Positions 10,720 to 21,037 of a DNA stretch of 45,863 nt are shown here, piece by piece. The notes beneath the pieces were generated by a model. The model had not been told where the DNA came from. It saw only the letters and a program-made list of their open reading frames with translations, and made no database searches. Source of the stretch: Nemertoderma westbladi (Eukaryota; Xenacoelomorpha; Nemertodermatida; Nemertodermatidae); assembly GCA_032718475.1 (NCBI GenBank), contig JAUCBJ010002600.1:1-45863 (forward strand), written 5' to 3'. The first letter of the stretch is position 1; every line of letters starts with the position of its first letter. The position numbers were made by a program, and so were the translations under genes.

Positions 10720-12362
10720 ATCTGCTATATAAGTTTATCCATATTATAATGAGTTTATATTTAGGCGAGCGGGCGTCGCTGCCTACCCCTCTCTGCCCCC
10801 GGACAGTGCGAGATCCTCAGCGCTGGTGTACTTTCGCCGATGTGCCTATCGCCAACGTCGTAGCTGCACAACGACTACAACAACCAGCACGAGCCACTCC
10901 ACCGTCCGTCCCAAAGGCTTAGATATACTTCAGGTTCTTACTGGAGAGTTAGGGTTACTTTCACAATTGCGACTCGCTACTGTAAACACACCTTAGTAGT
11001 AACATTCACCTACAAACGCACAAATTCCTCACAACTGCCATAACTGCACACATTCGGGCCATTTGTCAGTTAGTCAGTACCTTCCAGAATGTCACTGTGT
11101 TTATTACGTATCCTTGGATACTAGCAGTGTGCTATTTATTCCGTATGCTATTCAATACGCAAGCCCTTTATTGTTCTTTTAACTCACTTCTAATTCTAGC
11201 GTGGTTGTTGCCATGGTGACATTATGGAAAGCTAGCGGGAGAATTAGGGTAATTCTCATGCATACAGATCTGGGATGCTATTTAATAGTAATTCTTTAAT
11301 TGTCAATATCCTCTCTATATATGATTTTATGAATTTTATCGGCTATTGACTATACATTGGAGATTCTCACACACAAATACACTTAATATAGTGAATCTCT
11401 GCTCCCAGGATCTATTAATTAATGGAATTTTGGGAATGTTATAAATTGCATAAAATTGCGATTTATTAAATTCATTAAAGTATGAATTTAAATTTATTCC
11501 CTGAAATTTTATTATTTGATAGTTAAATTGACACAATTTGATTCCAGAGCAGGTCTGGGGACATAGGATCCTTAATTCTATGAAAATTGTCTTTTAAGAG
11601 TATCGGTAAGTGCTACGATATCTTAATCGACTAGAATTGTTAAAGGATCTGAATTTTACAGATTTTGATTTATAGATTTGTAAATATTAAATAATTAATA
11701 TTTGAGATGGGCACCAATTTATTCCAGAACTTGTCTGGGGACGTTAACCACTGATTCTAGAATTTTGTCTTTCAAGTATATCGGTGGGTGCCGCGATATC
11801 TTAATCGACTAGAATTGCAGATGGTCAAAGGGTTTAACAGATTTATTTTGCGTTTTACGCTACTGTTAAAGGGACATCACGCTACTATATGTATTATTTA
11901 ATATACGGTATGAGAGCAATATCGCACGAAGCAATGTCAGTGTGAAGAGGCAAGTCGTTTCCAAGGTCTACCCAGAGCTTGGTTTAGCCGAGACACGAGG
12001 ATCTGAACTTTGCATTCCTAATACTCTGCTTACCAATAATACTTAAATATAGTAGGAGCTTTATTGTACTTTAATAAGTACGGACATTTCATCTTACTGT
12101 AGTCACGTATTTATAATATGATACGGACAGTAAGGAAAGAGAAAAAGAATTATTTCTCGCCGTCGCACTAAATATAATATATAAGTAATTAAGTAATAAA
12201 CACTAATATATTGCACTAATCTACTAAATAATCACTAAATAACATTCTACTAAATAAAATTAAAGAAAACGATTATAATAAAATTACATAATAATACATA
12301 CATAATATAAAATAATAAAATAAATATAAAATAATGTAGTCACACACCCACTCCGTATGTTG
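10720..12362. other. Non-coding part of LTR element with a duplicated block
   Basis: This lies between the accessory region and the protease ORF. No coding frame stands out on the - strand. Two related blocks of about 105 bp occur at 11532-11639 and 11712-11817, sharing gtctgggga and atcttaatcgactagaattg. The stretch 12180-12350 is very AT-rich. Confidence 0.4.
11532..11817. repeat. Diverged direct repeat, about 180-bp period
   Basis: Block 1 (11532-11639) and block 2 (11712-11817) share caattt.attccaga, ctggggac, gtcttt.aag.atatcggt.. and the 20-base block atcttaatcgactagaattg. They are imperfect, so the duplication predates the last insertion. Confidence 0.6.
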
Positions 12363-14276
12363 TTACGTTATGGAGTCCCTAGATATTTGTTGGATTAGGG
12401 AGGTGGTCGTGGGAAGAGTATCTTGCCTTCCATAGTTTCCGGACAGTTTTCGGTCTCTTTCCAGTAAACATAAACGACCAGCTGGGCGATTGAGTGGTTG
12501 TGTTACTTTCTCCGCTCCCTTGGCCTGTCTAATCTTCGCCGGGTTAAGATGGGGAGGCCATTCATCTTCTTTACTTAGGAAGTCGGGTTCACCTAACCAG
12601 TCTGGAGTATCTGTAAGTTCTTGAGGAGTTGCTCCTCTGGAGGCGATGTCGGCTAGATTGATCGTCTTGGGGCAATGTCTCCATTGATCTACATTGGAGT
12701 TGATGTCGTCATTATCTGAGGAGTATGGTGTTCCCTCAGTTGGGTCGTCAACTTCACTGCTCTCCACTTCCCGTTTACTTAATTGATATACCTGTTCTTT
12801 TGGTAATCTTTCCATAAGAGTTCTACGAGAAGGGCCAGTAAAGTACCAACCTACTCTAGTTCTTCCCGCATAAACTTGTAGAGGTTGCGGTTGAGCAGGC
12901 CGTTTCTCCAATGTCTCGAGCGCTTCATGCGCATTTTGACCGATGAGTATTTGGACTCCAGGGTAATCGGTGTTGAATCTAGGTATTTCAAACTGCTGGG
13001 TGAAATCGTCCTCATCCCAGTTATAAGGTTCCACTTGGCTGGTTGCGAAGTTCTTTATCGCTAACATTTTTACTGACCTTATGCTGTGTTCTCCTAGTTC
13101 ATCCTGGGGGGTGGACAACGCACCTACATAATAATCTGCGATTACTGTAGATTTCCAAACCTGCATAATTCCTGACATGTTTAGCTTAGTTCGGAACTTG
13201 GGTTGTCCAGCAAAGATGTCGTCGGCTAGTTCTTTGTCGATGAATGTTCCTGTACTACCGGAGTCAAGGAGGGCGTTCACTACATAACTCCTTTTAGGTC
13301 CGTGGACCCTTACCTGTACTACAGGAAATTCTCGGATTCCTACATTGGAAGGTGGTGCTTTCCAAGATGGTTGTCTGTCAGAAGTAGTTAGGGGGGGCTC
13401 GCTGTCGGTGTCTTTTTCATACGTAAGTGCTCGATACACTGCGGTATTTGTTAGGTAACAGGATTCGTTTTCGTCGGAGAATTCGTCCGTATAGAATCCT
13501 TCCATCTCAGAATATTGGTCAGTGTCGTTCACATCACTGAATTGGACATGTAGTTCGGACTCACTTACCTGACTCGGGCTGTTTCGTTCGAATTCCGTGT
13601 GCAACAAGATATGATGTTTTGCGCCGCACTTTGCACACCTTACGTCGGAGTAACAGGTTCGCCGTTGGTGTCCTCGTCTGAGGCAATTATAACACAACCG
13701 CTTATCCCACATGACTTCACGTCTGTCCTTTAGTGATTTCCTCAGGAATTCATCACACGCACTTAAACGGTGGGGCCCATCGCACAGCACACATTTGGGC
13801 TTGATGTTACTTACTTTAACATGTGCTGTGTGGTGCACGTTCGTTCTTTCCTCGGGCTTTCTCACCTGAATTCTCTTGGGAGACGTAGGAGGAGTTTTTC
13901 TTACCTGTTCTCTCCTGTCATTGGTTCGAGACTTGAATTTACTTACCTGGTCTTTAGGCGTTTTATTGACATAATAAGATCTTTCAGTATCTTTCCCGCT
14001 ATCCTCTCCTTGAGAAGTCTGGCTTTCGCTGTCGTCTGTATAACACACTGGTATTACCCTTCTCCTAGAAACGGGTTTCTCACTTACCTTGTTTTCCAGT
14101 GTCTTCTCTCTGGACTGCCTTAGGAGCTGTAATTTCACTTCTCTATCTAAGAATGACATGAGATCAGTCATGGTAGGGTCTCGTCGTTGTTGTTCCATCA
14201 TATATAACACTTTCTTATCCCAGCGTGTACCTACTCCACCCTTCGGTAAAGTAGAAGCCACGGCTCCAATGACCAT
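12363..14276 (-). CDS. Gag C-terminus / zinc knuckles / Pao-type aspartic protease, pol deleted
   Basis: 637 codons from an ATG at 14276. It begins with Gag-like sequence, then an Arg/Ser-rich linker. Three Cys/His knuckles follow: about residue 160 (CVLCDGPHRLSAC), about 192 (CYNCLRRGHQRRTC) and about 215 (CAKCGAKHHILLH), a multi-knuckle arrangement usual for BEL/Pao Gag. A retropepsin with catalytic LLDSGSTGTFID lies near residue 335 and a second strand motif, VQILIGQNAHEAL, near 440. After GWYFTGP the protein should enter reverse transcriptase. Instead it passes through an acidic linker directly into WRHCPKTINLADIASRG, a motif that in BEL/Pao Pol lies between RNase H and integrase, and soon ends. 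RT and RNase H are thus cleanly missing and integrase is absent. An in-frame TAA at 14289-14291 separates it from the preceding Gag ORF. Confidence 0.85.
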   Translation of the reverse strand: MVIGAVASTLPKGGVGTRWDKKVLYMMEQQRRDPTMTDLMSFLDREVKLQLLRQSREKTLENKVSEKPVSRRRVIPVCYTDDSESQTSQGEDSGKDTERSYYVNKTPKDQVSKFKSRTNDRREQVRKTPPTSPKRIQVRKPEERTNVHHTAHVKVSNIKPKCVLCDGPHRLSACDEFLRKSLKDRREVMWDKRLCYNCLRRGHQRRTCYSDVRCAKCGAKHHILLHTEFERNSPSQVSESELHVQFSDVNDTDQYSEMEGFYTDEFSDENESCYLTNTAVYRALTYEKDTDSEPPLTTSDRQPSWKAPPSNVGIREFPVVQVRVHGPKRSYVVNALLDSGSTGTFIDKELADDIFAGQPKFRTKLNMSGIMQVWKSTVIADYYVGALSTPQDELGEHSIRSVKMLAIKNFATSQVEPYNWDEDDFTQQFEIPRFNTDYPGVQILIGQNAHEALETLEKRPAQPQPLQVYAGRTRVGWYFTGPSRRTLMERLPKEQVYQLSKREVESSEVDDPTEGTPYSSDNDDINSNVDQWRHCPKTINLADIASRGATPQELTDTPDWLGEPDFLSKEDEWPPHLNPAKIRQAKGAEKVTQPLNRPAGRLCLLERDRKLSGNYGRQDTLPTTTSLIQQISRDSIT

Positions 14277-14288
14277 AGAACTCTGATA

Positions 14289-14830
14289 TTAATGAGACTT
14301 ACCTAGCCAATCTAATTGTCTACAGATCTCCTGAATCTCATCGGAAAACTCTATAATCCCGCTGCTAAGAAACTTTCGGGGCGCCATTAATTTTGCATAC
14401 AAATACCTAGCTATGTTATTCCTATTACCATACCTGATGTTTAGTGTATCCCAAACTTGTCTTAATCCGTCTGGATGTCCAATAAACTTTAACGCCATTA
14501 ACTTGGGAGATCCTTCCAAGCACTCGATGAGGAATCTAAGTTTCTCTCCATTAGATAGTACAGAGTTCTGTATGTTATCTTTATAATATTCATTAAAAGG
14601 TAACCATTTCATCTCATCTCCATTGAACTTGACGATCTCTCCCACCTTTACCGCTTGCCGGGCTTCGGTTCTAGCCATTTGACGCGTAAAACTTTCTTGG
14701 GCCATCGTGTTATTTAATATCGAGTTATCGGTATATAAATTTCTCGGATTATGATCCGGTCTATAGGGAATATCATTATCAACAGGTCTATAATTACCCT
14801 TAATAGGGTTCACTATAGGAGTTCTACCTC
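14289..14830 (-). CDS. Gag, DUF1759-like segment
   Basis: About 175 codons, with a good match in character to the DUF1759 Gag region of BEL/Pao: EIVKFNGDEMKWLPFNEYY, LRFLIECLEGSPKLMALKF and VWDTLNIRYGN. It has no ATG at its beginning. The frame opens near 14830, just inside the end of the preceding ORF, and lies in the -1 frame relative to it, so a -1 frameshift or a mutation links them. It ends at a TAA (14289-14291) from which the next ORF continues in the same frame after five codons. The stop therefore falls inside the Gag domain. It is either a nonsense mutation or a site of regulated readthrough. Confidence 0.75.
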
Positions 14831-15890
14831 GCTAGCAGTATAGATGCGTGTAGGCTCCACACCTTGCGCATGAGATACTTCAGACCTAACAGGTTGACAC
14901 ATTGTTACAGGGGGTGGTGATATACCCCTTTGTGTATTTACTAATTTATCGCGTTCTAGCGCGATACTTTGCTGCACTTCTTGCAACTCTAACCTACTTT
15001 CCCTTACTGTGCCCTTGAATTGCTGAACGTTCTCCTGCATCTGTCCGAGCAGGAGATCCATCCCCCGTCGTCTCTCATCCACCCATTCGACCGCCGAAGC
15101 GGGATTCGCCAACGTTGTACCGGGCGGACGAGGGACAACGGGCGACAAATCATGAATATTTCGCTCGGAGTCCAGGGCATGAACTGTCTCATGGGCTGTT
15201 CTGCTGGGCACAGGTAGCTTGGTACTGTGCAAAGGGAATTTAGAGGTAGGTTCAGGGAGTACAGGTGTCTCTACCACCGAAAGGGTGGCTTCGGGAACAG
15301 GCCTAATTATTTCAGGCTCATCTACTATAGTAGGGAGTCTTTCTATTGTAATTATTTGGTCTGTGGGTTCTGTACTACCTAAGTTGGTGTTATTTAGTTG
15401 CCTTCTAACAGCTGGGGGCAAATCAGGCAATTTCTGACGGTGGGACATTCTTTTACGTCTGCTGAGGCGAGATCGATTTCCTCCGCCTTCAGTGTCGGTG
15501 GTATCGCCTTCCTCAGATGATGTATAACCTTGTCTTTTGGGAGTAGATCGATTCATCATCTGCATATTACTAGCTGTTAACTGTTTATTAAAGTTGTCTT
15601 GTCTCTCTTGAAGATTTTCCAACTCTAGTTGGGTTGTCTCTTCAGATGCCCTCCGTTCTGCTTCTGCCACTGCTATTTTTCTTTCCGCTTCGGCTGCCTT
15701 TCTTTCCGCTTCTGCCGCTGCCACTGCCGCTGCTGCTGTCTTTCTATCTTCTATACGTTTTTTCTTTACTTGTTCTTCTTGAACCTTAGCGATGCGGATA
15801 CTTTCATCAAATTTAGCTTGGTTCGCAGCTATCCTATCCACATCAATTGCGTCCAACACACGCTGGGCTCCTTCACTATTAGGGCTAAGT
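14813..15890 (-). CDS. Coiled-coil gag-like ORF
   Basis: About 350 codons. The first 100 residues are a highly charged Ala/Glu/Lys/Arg repeat (KTAAAAVAAAEAERKAAEAE), a strong coiled-coil prediction. A basic segment (SRLSRRKRMSHRQKLP) and a Pro-rich region with a second helical stretch (GTVRESRLELQEVQQSIALE) follow. The frame has no ATG near its start and opens inside the tail of the upstream ORF in the +1 frame, so its expression would need frameshifting, an internal start or splicing. A structural role in particle assembly is inferred from position and coiled coil. Confidence 0.6.
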
Positions 15891-16949
15891 CCATCTAACC
15901 TTCTCCCTCCTCAACTCTTCATCTCCTAAAAAACGCTGATAGTCTGACAGATAGATGTCAATGGCATCCCTCTTATGCGGTTTCTCTGCCGTCGCTTCAC
16001 TTTCCACTTGGGAAAAAGTAGCGTCTGTTGATTCTCCATGGGTTGAGCGCTCCTCCAGCTGAGCTTTCCACTGAGCTGTTCCTTGAACCTGGAGACTCAC
16101 CCGCCGAAACCAAGTCTTTACGGCAACTTGCAACGACGTGTCTTGTCTTCTTTTAGAAGCCTCTTCAAAGGCCGATAAGATTAGCCTGATTCGCAGAATT
16201 CTTTCTCTAACTTGATAAAGCAGTTGTCCCTGCTCTTGAGGTCCTTGTGGTTGTTGAAACAGTTGTTCTTTTAGTCGCTCCATAGAGCTGAAGAATCCCT
16301 GTGCGTATCCGGCTGCGGACCTCTTCCACACAGCTGGATCGATGGTTTCCTTGGTTACTCCCATCCGGTGTATGTCTTCCCAGGCAGCTTCTGATAAATC
16401 AAACGGGAGTCCGGGTCCGGGGAAGTTCCATTGCGACTCGACAATAGACTTCAGTTCTTCCCTTGTGTATCCCGCATAACTATCTTTAGTCGATCGTTTA
16501 TTTCTCGCCCAATCGATCTGGTGTTCTTCCACCGCAATCAATAACCTAGTGAGTACGGCTGCAGGAAGGATGAGAAGGGGATCCGAATAAATCGCATCCG
16601 TCATCTTTGCTCCGCGCTCGGGTGTCAGCTCTACAGTATCCTCACTACTGGAACTGTCGGGCCGCTGAGAAATAAGTTCTTGGCTCGCGGGTTGTTGCTG
16701 TTCCGCTGCTTCTTGGTCCCGCTTGACCTGGGCTCGAGTGCCTATGATAGACCTATGGTGTTGGACCAGCCTAGGTTCTGATATTACTACTGTAGGGATG
16801 ACCTTGCTTACAGTAGGAGGGGACTTGGACTTTGGTCTCAGACGCTCTATACTCTTAGCTGAGTCCCAGATCTTTTTAAGACCTTGTCTAACACTCATTC
16901 TAGCACTTTCTAAGAGGCTATCTGACAATGTTTGTTTTGTGTCAGACAT
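15885..16949 (-). CDS. First ORF of LTR element, gag-like, unknown
   Basis: 354 codons from an ATG at 16949 (MSDTKQTLSDSLLESARMSV), the first good ATG after the leader, ending at 15885. The N-terminal 110 residues are basic then Ser/Glu-rich and probably disordered. The centre is helical with conserved-looking Trp residues (IDWARNKRSTKDSYAGYTRE, WNFPGPGLPFDLSEAAWEDI), and the C-terminus is helical and charged. No family was recognised. Its place at the 5' end argues for a Gag N-terminal or matrix-like part. The last codons overlap the next ORF in a +1 frame. Confidence 0.65.
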   Translation of the reverse strand: MSDTKQTLSDSLLESARMSVRQGLKKIWDSAKSIERLRPKSKSPPTVSKVIPTVVISEPRLVQHHRSIIGTRAQVKRDQEAAEQQQPASQELISQRPDSSSSEDTVELTPERGAKMTDAIYSDPLLILPAAVLTRLLIAVEEHQIDWARNKRSTKDSYAGYTREELKSIVESQWNFPGPGLPFDLSEAAWEDIHRMGVTKETIDPAVWKRSAAGYAQGFFSSMERLKEQLFQQPQGPQEQGQLLYQVRERILRIRLILSAFEEASKRRQDTSLQVAVKTWFRRVSLQVQGTAQWKAQLEERSTHGESTDATFSQVESEATAEKPHKRDAIDIYLSDYQRFLGDEELRREKVRWT

Positions 16950-17084
16950 GTTTGATTGTACAGTTGAATGCCTACTGCTATATTACAGTCTAAGCAAGTC
17001 TAGTAATTCAGCATTAACTGCTAGCCTAGTAATTAATTACCGATACTGCTACTCAGTGTAGCGTGATATATATATAATATTAGA

Positions 17085-17460
17085 ATACCGGTATGCTTAT
17101 AGTATATATAAGTATTATTAGTAACTAGAATTAATTACAGAATACCGGTATGATTTCAGCCTAAATTTATATATATAATAGGCCTATCGTGAATACCGGT
17201 ATACAGCTTACACTTATAATGTATATATATAAGTATAATTACAGACTAGAATTACAGAATACCGGTATGATTTTAGCCTAAATTTATATATATAATAGGC
17301 CTATCTTGAATACCGGTATACAGCTTACACTTATAATGTATATATATAAGTATAATTACAGACTAGAATTAATTACAGAATACCGGTATAATTTCAGCCT
17401 ATATTTATAAAAATAAAGATAATAAGCCTATTGTAAATACCGGTATATCAATTATTTTAG
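17085..17460. repeat. Tandem repeat with ATACCGGTAT palindromes
   Basis: aataccggta recurs at 17141, 17258 and 17379 (periods 117 and 121), with additional tgaataccggtata copies between. Units share aatttatatatataataggc. Confidence 0.85.
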
Positions 17461-18412
17461 AATAATTGAATTTCTGAATTTTAAGGGTTACTTGGTTACT
17501 TTAACTTACTTTATTACCGTTATTTAAGCAGTAGTCCAACTGATATTGAGACCTAATTGTTGTATGGCAGGCCTACTATTTATAAATCGTTTGAGTTGAT
17601 TTATAATATATATATACCCGTTTAATGGGTTTTGTCAATATTTGAAATAAATGTTATTATTTCTGGGGGAGTCACTACACAGAAGCTGTGCGCTCTCAGT
17701 GGAGTGCTACTTGTTAGACACTAAAACAAATAATTCTAATTTACCTAAGTTACTTGTCACTACAAATTACGTACCGTTCTGGTTGAGATTACAATCTCTA
17801 AATAAACACAAAATTTAATTACAAATACACAAATACGAATTTTTAGGGTAATTTTACAAGAAGTTTACTAACCAGCCTAACAAAGGGTTAGAATATCTGG
17901 TTATTACAACGGACAGGTTACTACGGTATTTGAAAATAATAAGTAATAGTAAATATACTGCGTTGTCCAGATAGGAAAATACCACCGCCTGACGACCTAT
18001 AACCGTATCGCTATAGGTACTACGTTATGTATCACGGAGTGTTCCTACCTAGAAGTTAATTACCGCGGTCTACCAGAACCAACGTGCCTATTAACCACTT
18101 TACAACACAAATATACTGCCTACACACTAATCACCTTCGGAAAGTACTGTACACTAAACCCTAAATTAGGTACAAGTACTTGTACAACAAATAATCAGTC
18201 GTTAAAAATACTTGAACAGCTAAAAGAACCACGGTATCTGCCGGAGTGACCAAAGCATAAAATCTCCAGTCTTTACCTACGCCGAGCAGCCCTGATGTAG
18301 TACCGGGGTTAGTTTAACTATAACGGTATGTATAACAAACACAATTACTGTAGGAATAAACTTGGGGATATGAATGTTGCGAATAATTGCATAAACTCTG
18401 AATAATAAATAT

Positions 18413-18980
18413 TACGCTACGCGTACAAACCACTCAAACAAAATGCAGACCAAATACTGACAGACTACTATCAAGCCTAAACAAACTACGGTATATGCAG
18501 ACTCCGAAATGATTAGTTAGTATGCGTTCTAACCCAGTAGTACGACTTATTCTTTCACAGGGGGTTTACCTCACAGCACTTGAAGCCCCTACTTTCCTAA
18601 CTAGCACTTTATCGGACAGATGCTCTACACACACCGAAATTTCCTCAAACCCAACAACAGCCAGACAACTATCCAGCCTACAAATTATCTAAATAAAATT
18701 ATACGCTACCCGTACAGACTACACAAACAAAGTACAGACCAAACGCTGGCAGACTACTATCAAGCCTAAATAAACTACAGTATATGCAGACTCCGAAATG
18801 ATTAGTTAGTATGCGTTCTAACCCAGTAGTACGACTTATTCTTTCACAGGGGGTTTACCTCACAGCACTTGAAGCCCCTACTTTCCTAACTTAGCACTTT
18901 ATCGGACAGATGCTCTACACACACTGCAATCCGTTCAGACTTAACAACGGTTAGACAACAGTCCAGCCTACAAATTATCT
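18413..18980. repeat. 289-bp direct tandem duplication
   Basis: Unit 1 begins at 18413 and unit 2 at 18702, both starting tacgctac. A long internal stretch is nearly identical (atatgcagactccgaaatga through ttcctaact). Minor substitutions separate the units. Confidence 0.85.
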
Positions 18981-19255
18981 GTACAATCGGAGCAGGCTTA
19001 CACGCCTTCTGCTCAATATTAACCTACAAATAAATAAAACTTGACAGAAACAAGTAAAATCTCAATAAAAAACCAGGTGCTTGTGCATTCGTGGCCCTGA
19101 TTAATTATTAAGGCCTACTGGTATATAATTATAAAAATCGAATAATACTGCTGTACCTGTACTGTAAGTACCGGTTCGGATGATCAGGCAGTCAGGCCTA
19201 CTGGTTACAGCAGTACAGGTTACCGTTCGACCGGTACCGGTACTTTAGACTTGAT

Positions 19256-19273
19256 TGCTTACGCCGCAATCCA
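19256..19273 (-). promoter_or_regulatory. Weak candidate primer-binding site
   Basis: On the - strand, 17 nt downstream of the 5' LTR, the sequence reads tggattgcggcgtaagca. TGG followed by 15 bases is the form expected for pairing with a tRNA 3' end (CCA). The spacing from the LTR is larger than usual and the tRNA was not identified. Confidence 0.25.
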
Positions 19274-19290
19274 GAAGCAATATCTGTTAT

Positions 19291-20466
19291 TGTTTGCGCT
19301 TTTAAGACCTTTGACAGTTTAACCTGCCAAATTAGGATGTCTTTTAGATGATAGATAGTCTTTAGCCTATGACGAGTATTTGATACACTACATTAGCCGA
19401 AGCCAGTCTATGCGCAATCATTCACCCGCTGGATATACCCGGGAGACTGAATTCGGAAGCTTAATGATTGATGGTGTAAGCCTACTGTATTATTCGACTG
19501 ATCGTAATATATAATCTCTGACAAATATTATTCACTTTCGGGAAATATTAACAGTTCCTTTAGGACGTGGCGCTCTAAATATGTAAACAGAGTTATGACT
19601 TAAACTAGACACAACGAAAAGGCTATAGATTCACGTATATGGCGCATTCTTTAGGAGATGCTTTGTTATCAGTTACAATCATACACAATGCTGCACAATA
19701 CTGCACACTAATCTGCCGACCTTCACTAAATTTAGTCACGTATAAAGAGAGCAACATACAATTTATGTCGGGCCTATGAAATAGCATTAGATTCACTTCA
19801 AACCACTTAACATAGGTCGCAATCGTTTATCTGTAAACGGTCTCTCTAACCTTTAGTATATCAAGAAGGTTGGGTGTCTGACTATTGATCAGTATTCCGA
19901 TATAATATTTCATCAACAAATATAATGAACAACCGACAGCAAAAGCAGTAAAGTTAAGGTATAAATGATTATTAAGTGAGTGAGTTAACTCGATTTGTTG
20001 AGTTGAGTTAAGAATTGCATTGATAACAGATATACGTTCTATAATTAAGCCTACTAATGTTAAGCTAAAGACTGAAACACGGAGGTGCCAAAAGCCGGTG
20101 TTCTTAGGCTCTGGGCAAAAACATAACACTGAATTCCTGAGTTTCTGTATCCACCTCCAACACAGAGACAAAAAACGCTCTGATTGGTCGACCGAACAAC
20201 GAGAGAACAAAGAAACAAAGAAATGTCGACGTGGCAATATCAGCTGTTAGCCGTCGTCATGGTAGCGACACTGTTTTCAAGAGTATCTAGCTTATTGCGT
20301 CACGAAATTGCGGATTATGTCCTCTAAAGTACAAATACAGAAGAAATGGCTTTTATGTCCTCTAAAACACCAGTACAGCAAGGACACGGCCTTTTTATGC
20401 CTGGTAAACCAACCACAGAGTACTTTACGGGGAAAATAACCGGCTAATTACGCAAAAGCTTTTACA
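19291..20466 (-). repeat. 5' LTR of the large element
   Basis: 1176-bp partner of 7945-9120, in the same orientation and nearly identical. In element orientation it is the upstream LTR and should supply the promoter. The 136-codon frame recurs at 19827-20237. Confidence 0.93.
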
Positions 20467-20471
20467 ACACC
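20467..20471. repeat. Target-site duplication ACACC (right)
   Basis: Identical to 7940-7944, confirming integration as one unit. Confidence 0.9.
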
Positions 20472-20880
20472 AAACATGGAAACTGACTTCAGAAATGAAA
20501 TCTCACCCTCAAAATATTGATTCGTGAGCCAAACATTACTAACCGATCACAGACATAAAAATTATATATATAATTACATCTGTTTTAGAAATTATGAGAT
20601 TCTGACGTACAAATTATAGCCTGGAATTATTTTTTGTAAGATTCCACTGATATTGACTGTATTATATCCCCCAGAGTTAACCAAACGTCATTTTGTTAAA
20701 TAGTTAAGTTGTTAACTCTCATTTTTTAAATGTGATTTAACGTGATAAGTTTTAATGAGGTTTTTAATGTGGTTTAATGTGTTTGATGACAGAAAGACTT
20801 GCATACACTAGATACTCTCTATATACTATCAAAACAGAATAACTAACATCGCAAATGTCTTAATTTTTAAGAACTTTTTA
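20472..20880. other. Intron sequence, nothing recognised
   Basis: AT-rich DNA between the LTR element and the microsatellite. No coding frame was seen. Confidence 0.4.
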
Positions 20881-20882
20881 AG

Positions 20883-20969
20883 AACTATACTTACTTACTT
20901 ACCTACTTAATTAACTACTTACTTACTTACTTACTTAATTACTTACAAACATACTTCCTACTTACTTTA

Positions 20970-21037
<68 letters not shown>

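Larger units (their letters stand above)
16950..19290 (-). other. 5' untranslated leader of LTR element, repeat-rich
   Basis: 2.3 kb between the 5' LTR and the first ATG without a convincing coding frame. It holds three copies of a 117-121-bp tandem unit with the palindrome ataccggtat (about 17085-17460) and two copies of a 289-bp unit (18413-18980). Further CCGGTACCGG-type palindromes lie near 19200-19245. It could contain packaging or translation-control signals. Confidence 0.6.
7945..20466 (-). mobile_element. BEL/Pao-derived, pol-less LTR element (12.5 kb)
   Basis: Complete element bounded by two direct 1176-bp repeats (7945-9120 and 19291-20466) that read TG...CA and differ at only three positions noticed by eye (8491, 8953, 9042). 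The 5-bp duplication acacc flanks it at 7940-7944 and 20467-20471. Coding is on the - strand, so the right repeat is the 5' LTR. Internal order from 5' to 3': a repeat-rich leader (19290-16950); an ORF1 gag-like protein; a coiled-coil ORF; a DUF1759-like Gag; zinc knuckles plus aspartic protease fused to a remnant of the RNase H/integrase linker; a non-coding stretch; an unrecognised accessory region (10719-9199). No RT, RNase H or integrase catalytic domain is present. Known pol-less relatives of this type are called TR-GAG or LARD. Mobilisation in trans is inferred. Confidence 0.9.

Noticed and set aside
13770-14286. Plus-strand frames 13770-14123 and 14089-14286
   Set aside because: Antisense to the knuckle/protease ORF, with no independent motif.
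15020-15898. Plus-strand frames over the coiled-coil Gag ORF (15020-15217, 15219-15437, 15629-15898)
   Set aside because: Antisense shadows of the - strand coding sequence; the Cys/Phe-rich translation is the reverse of Ala/Glu/Arg codons.
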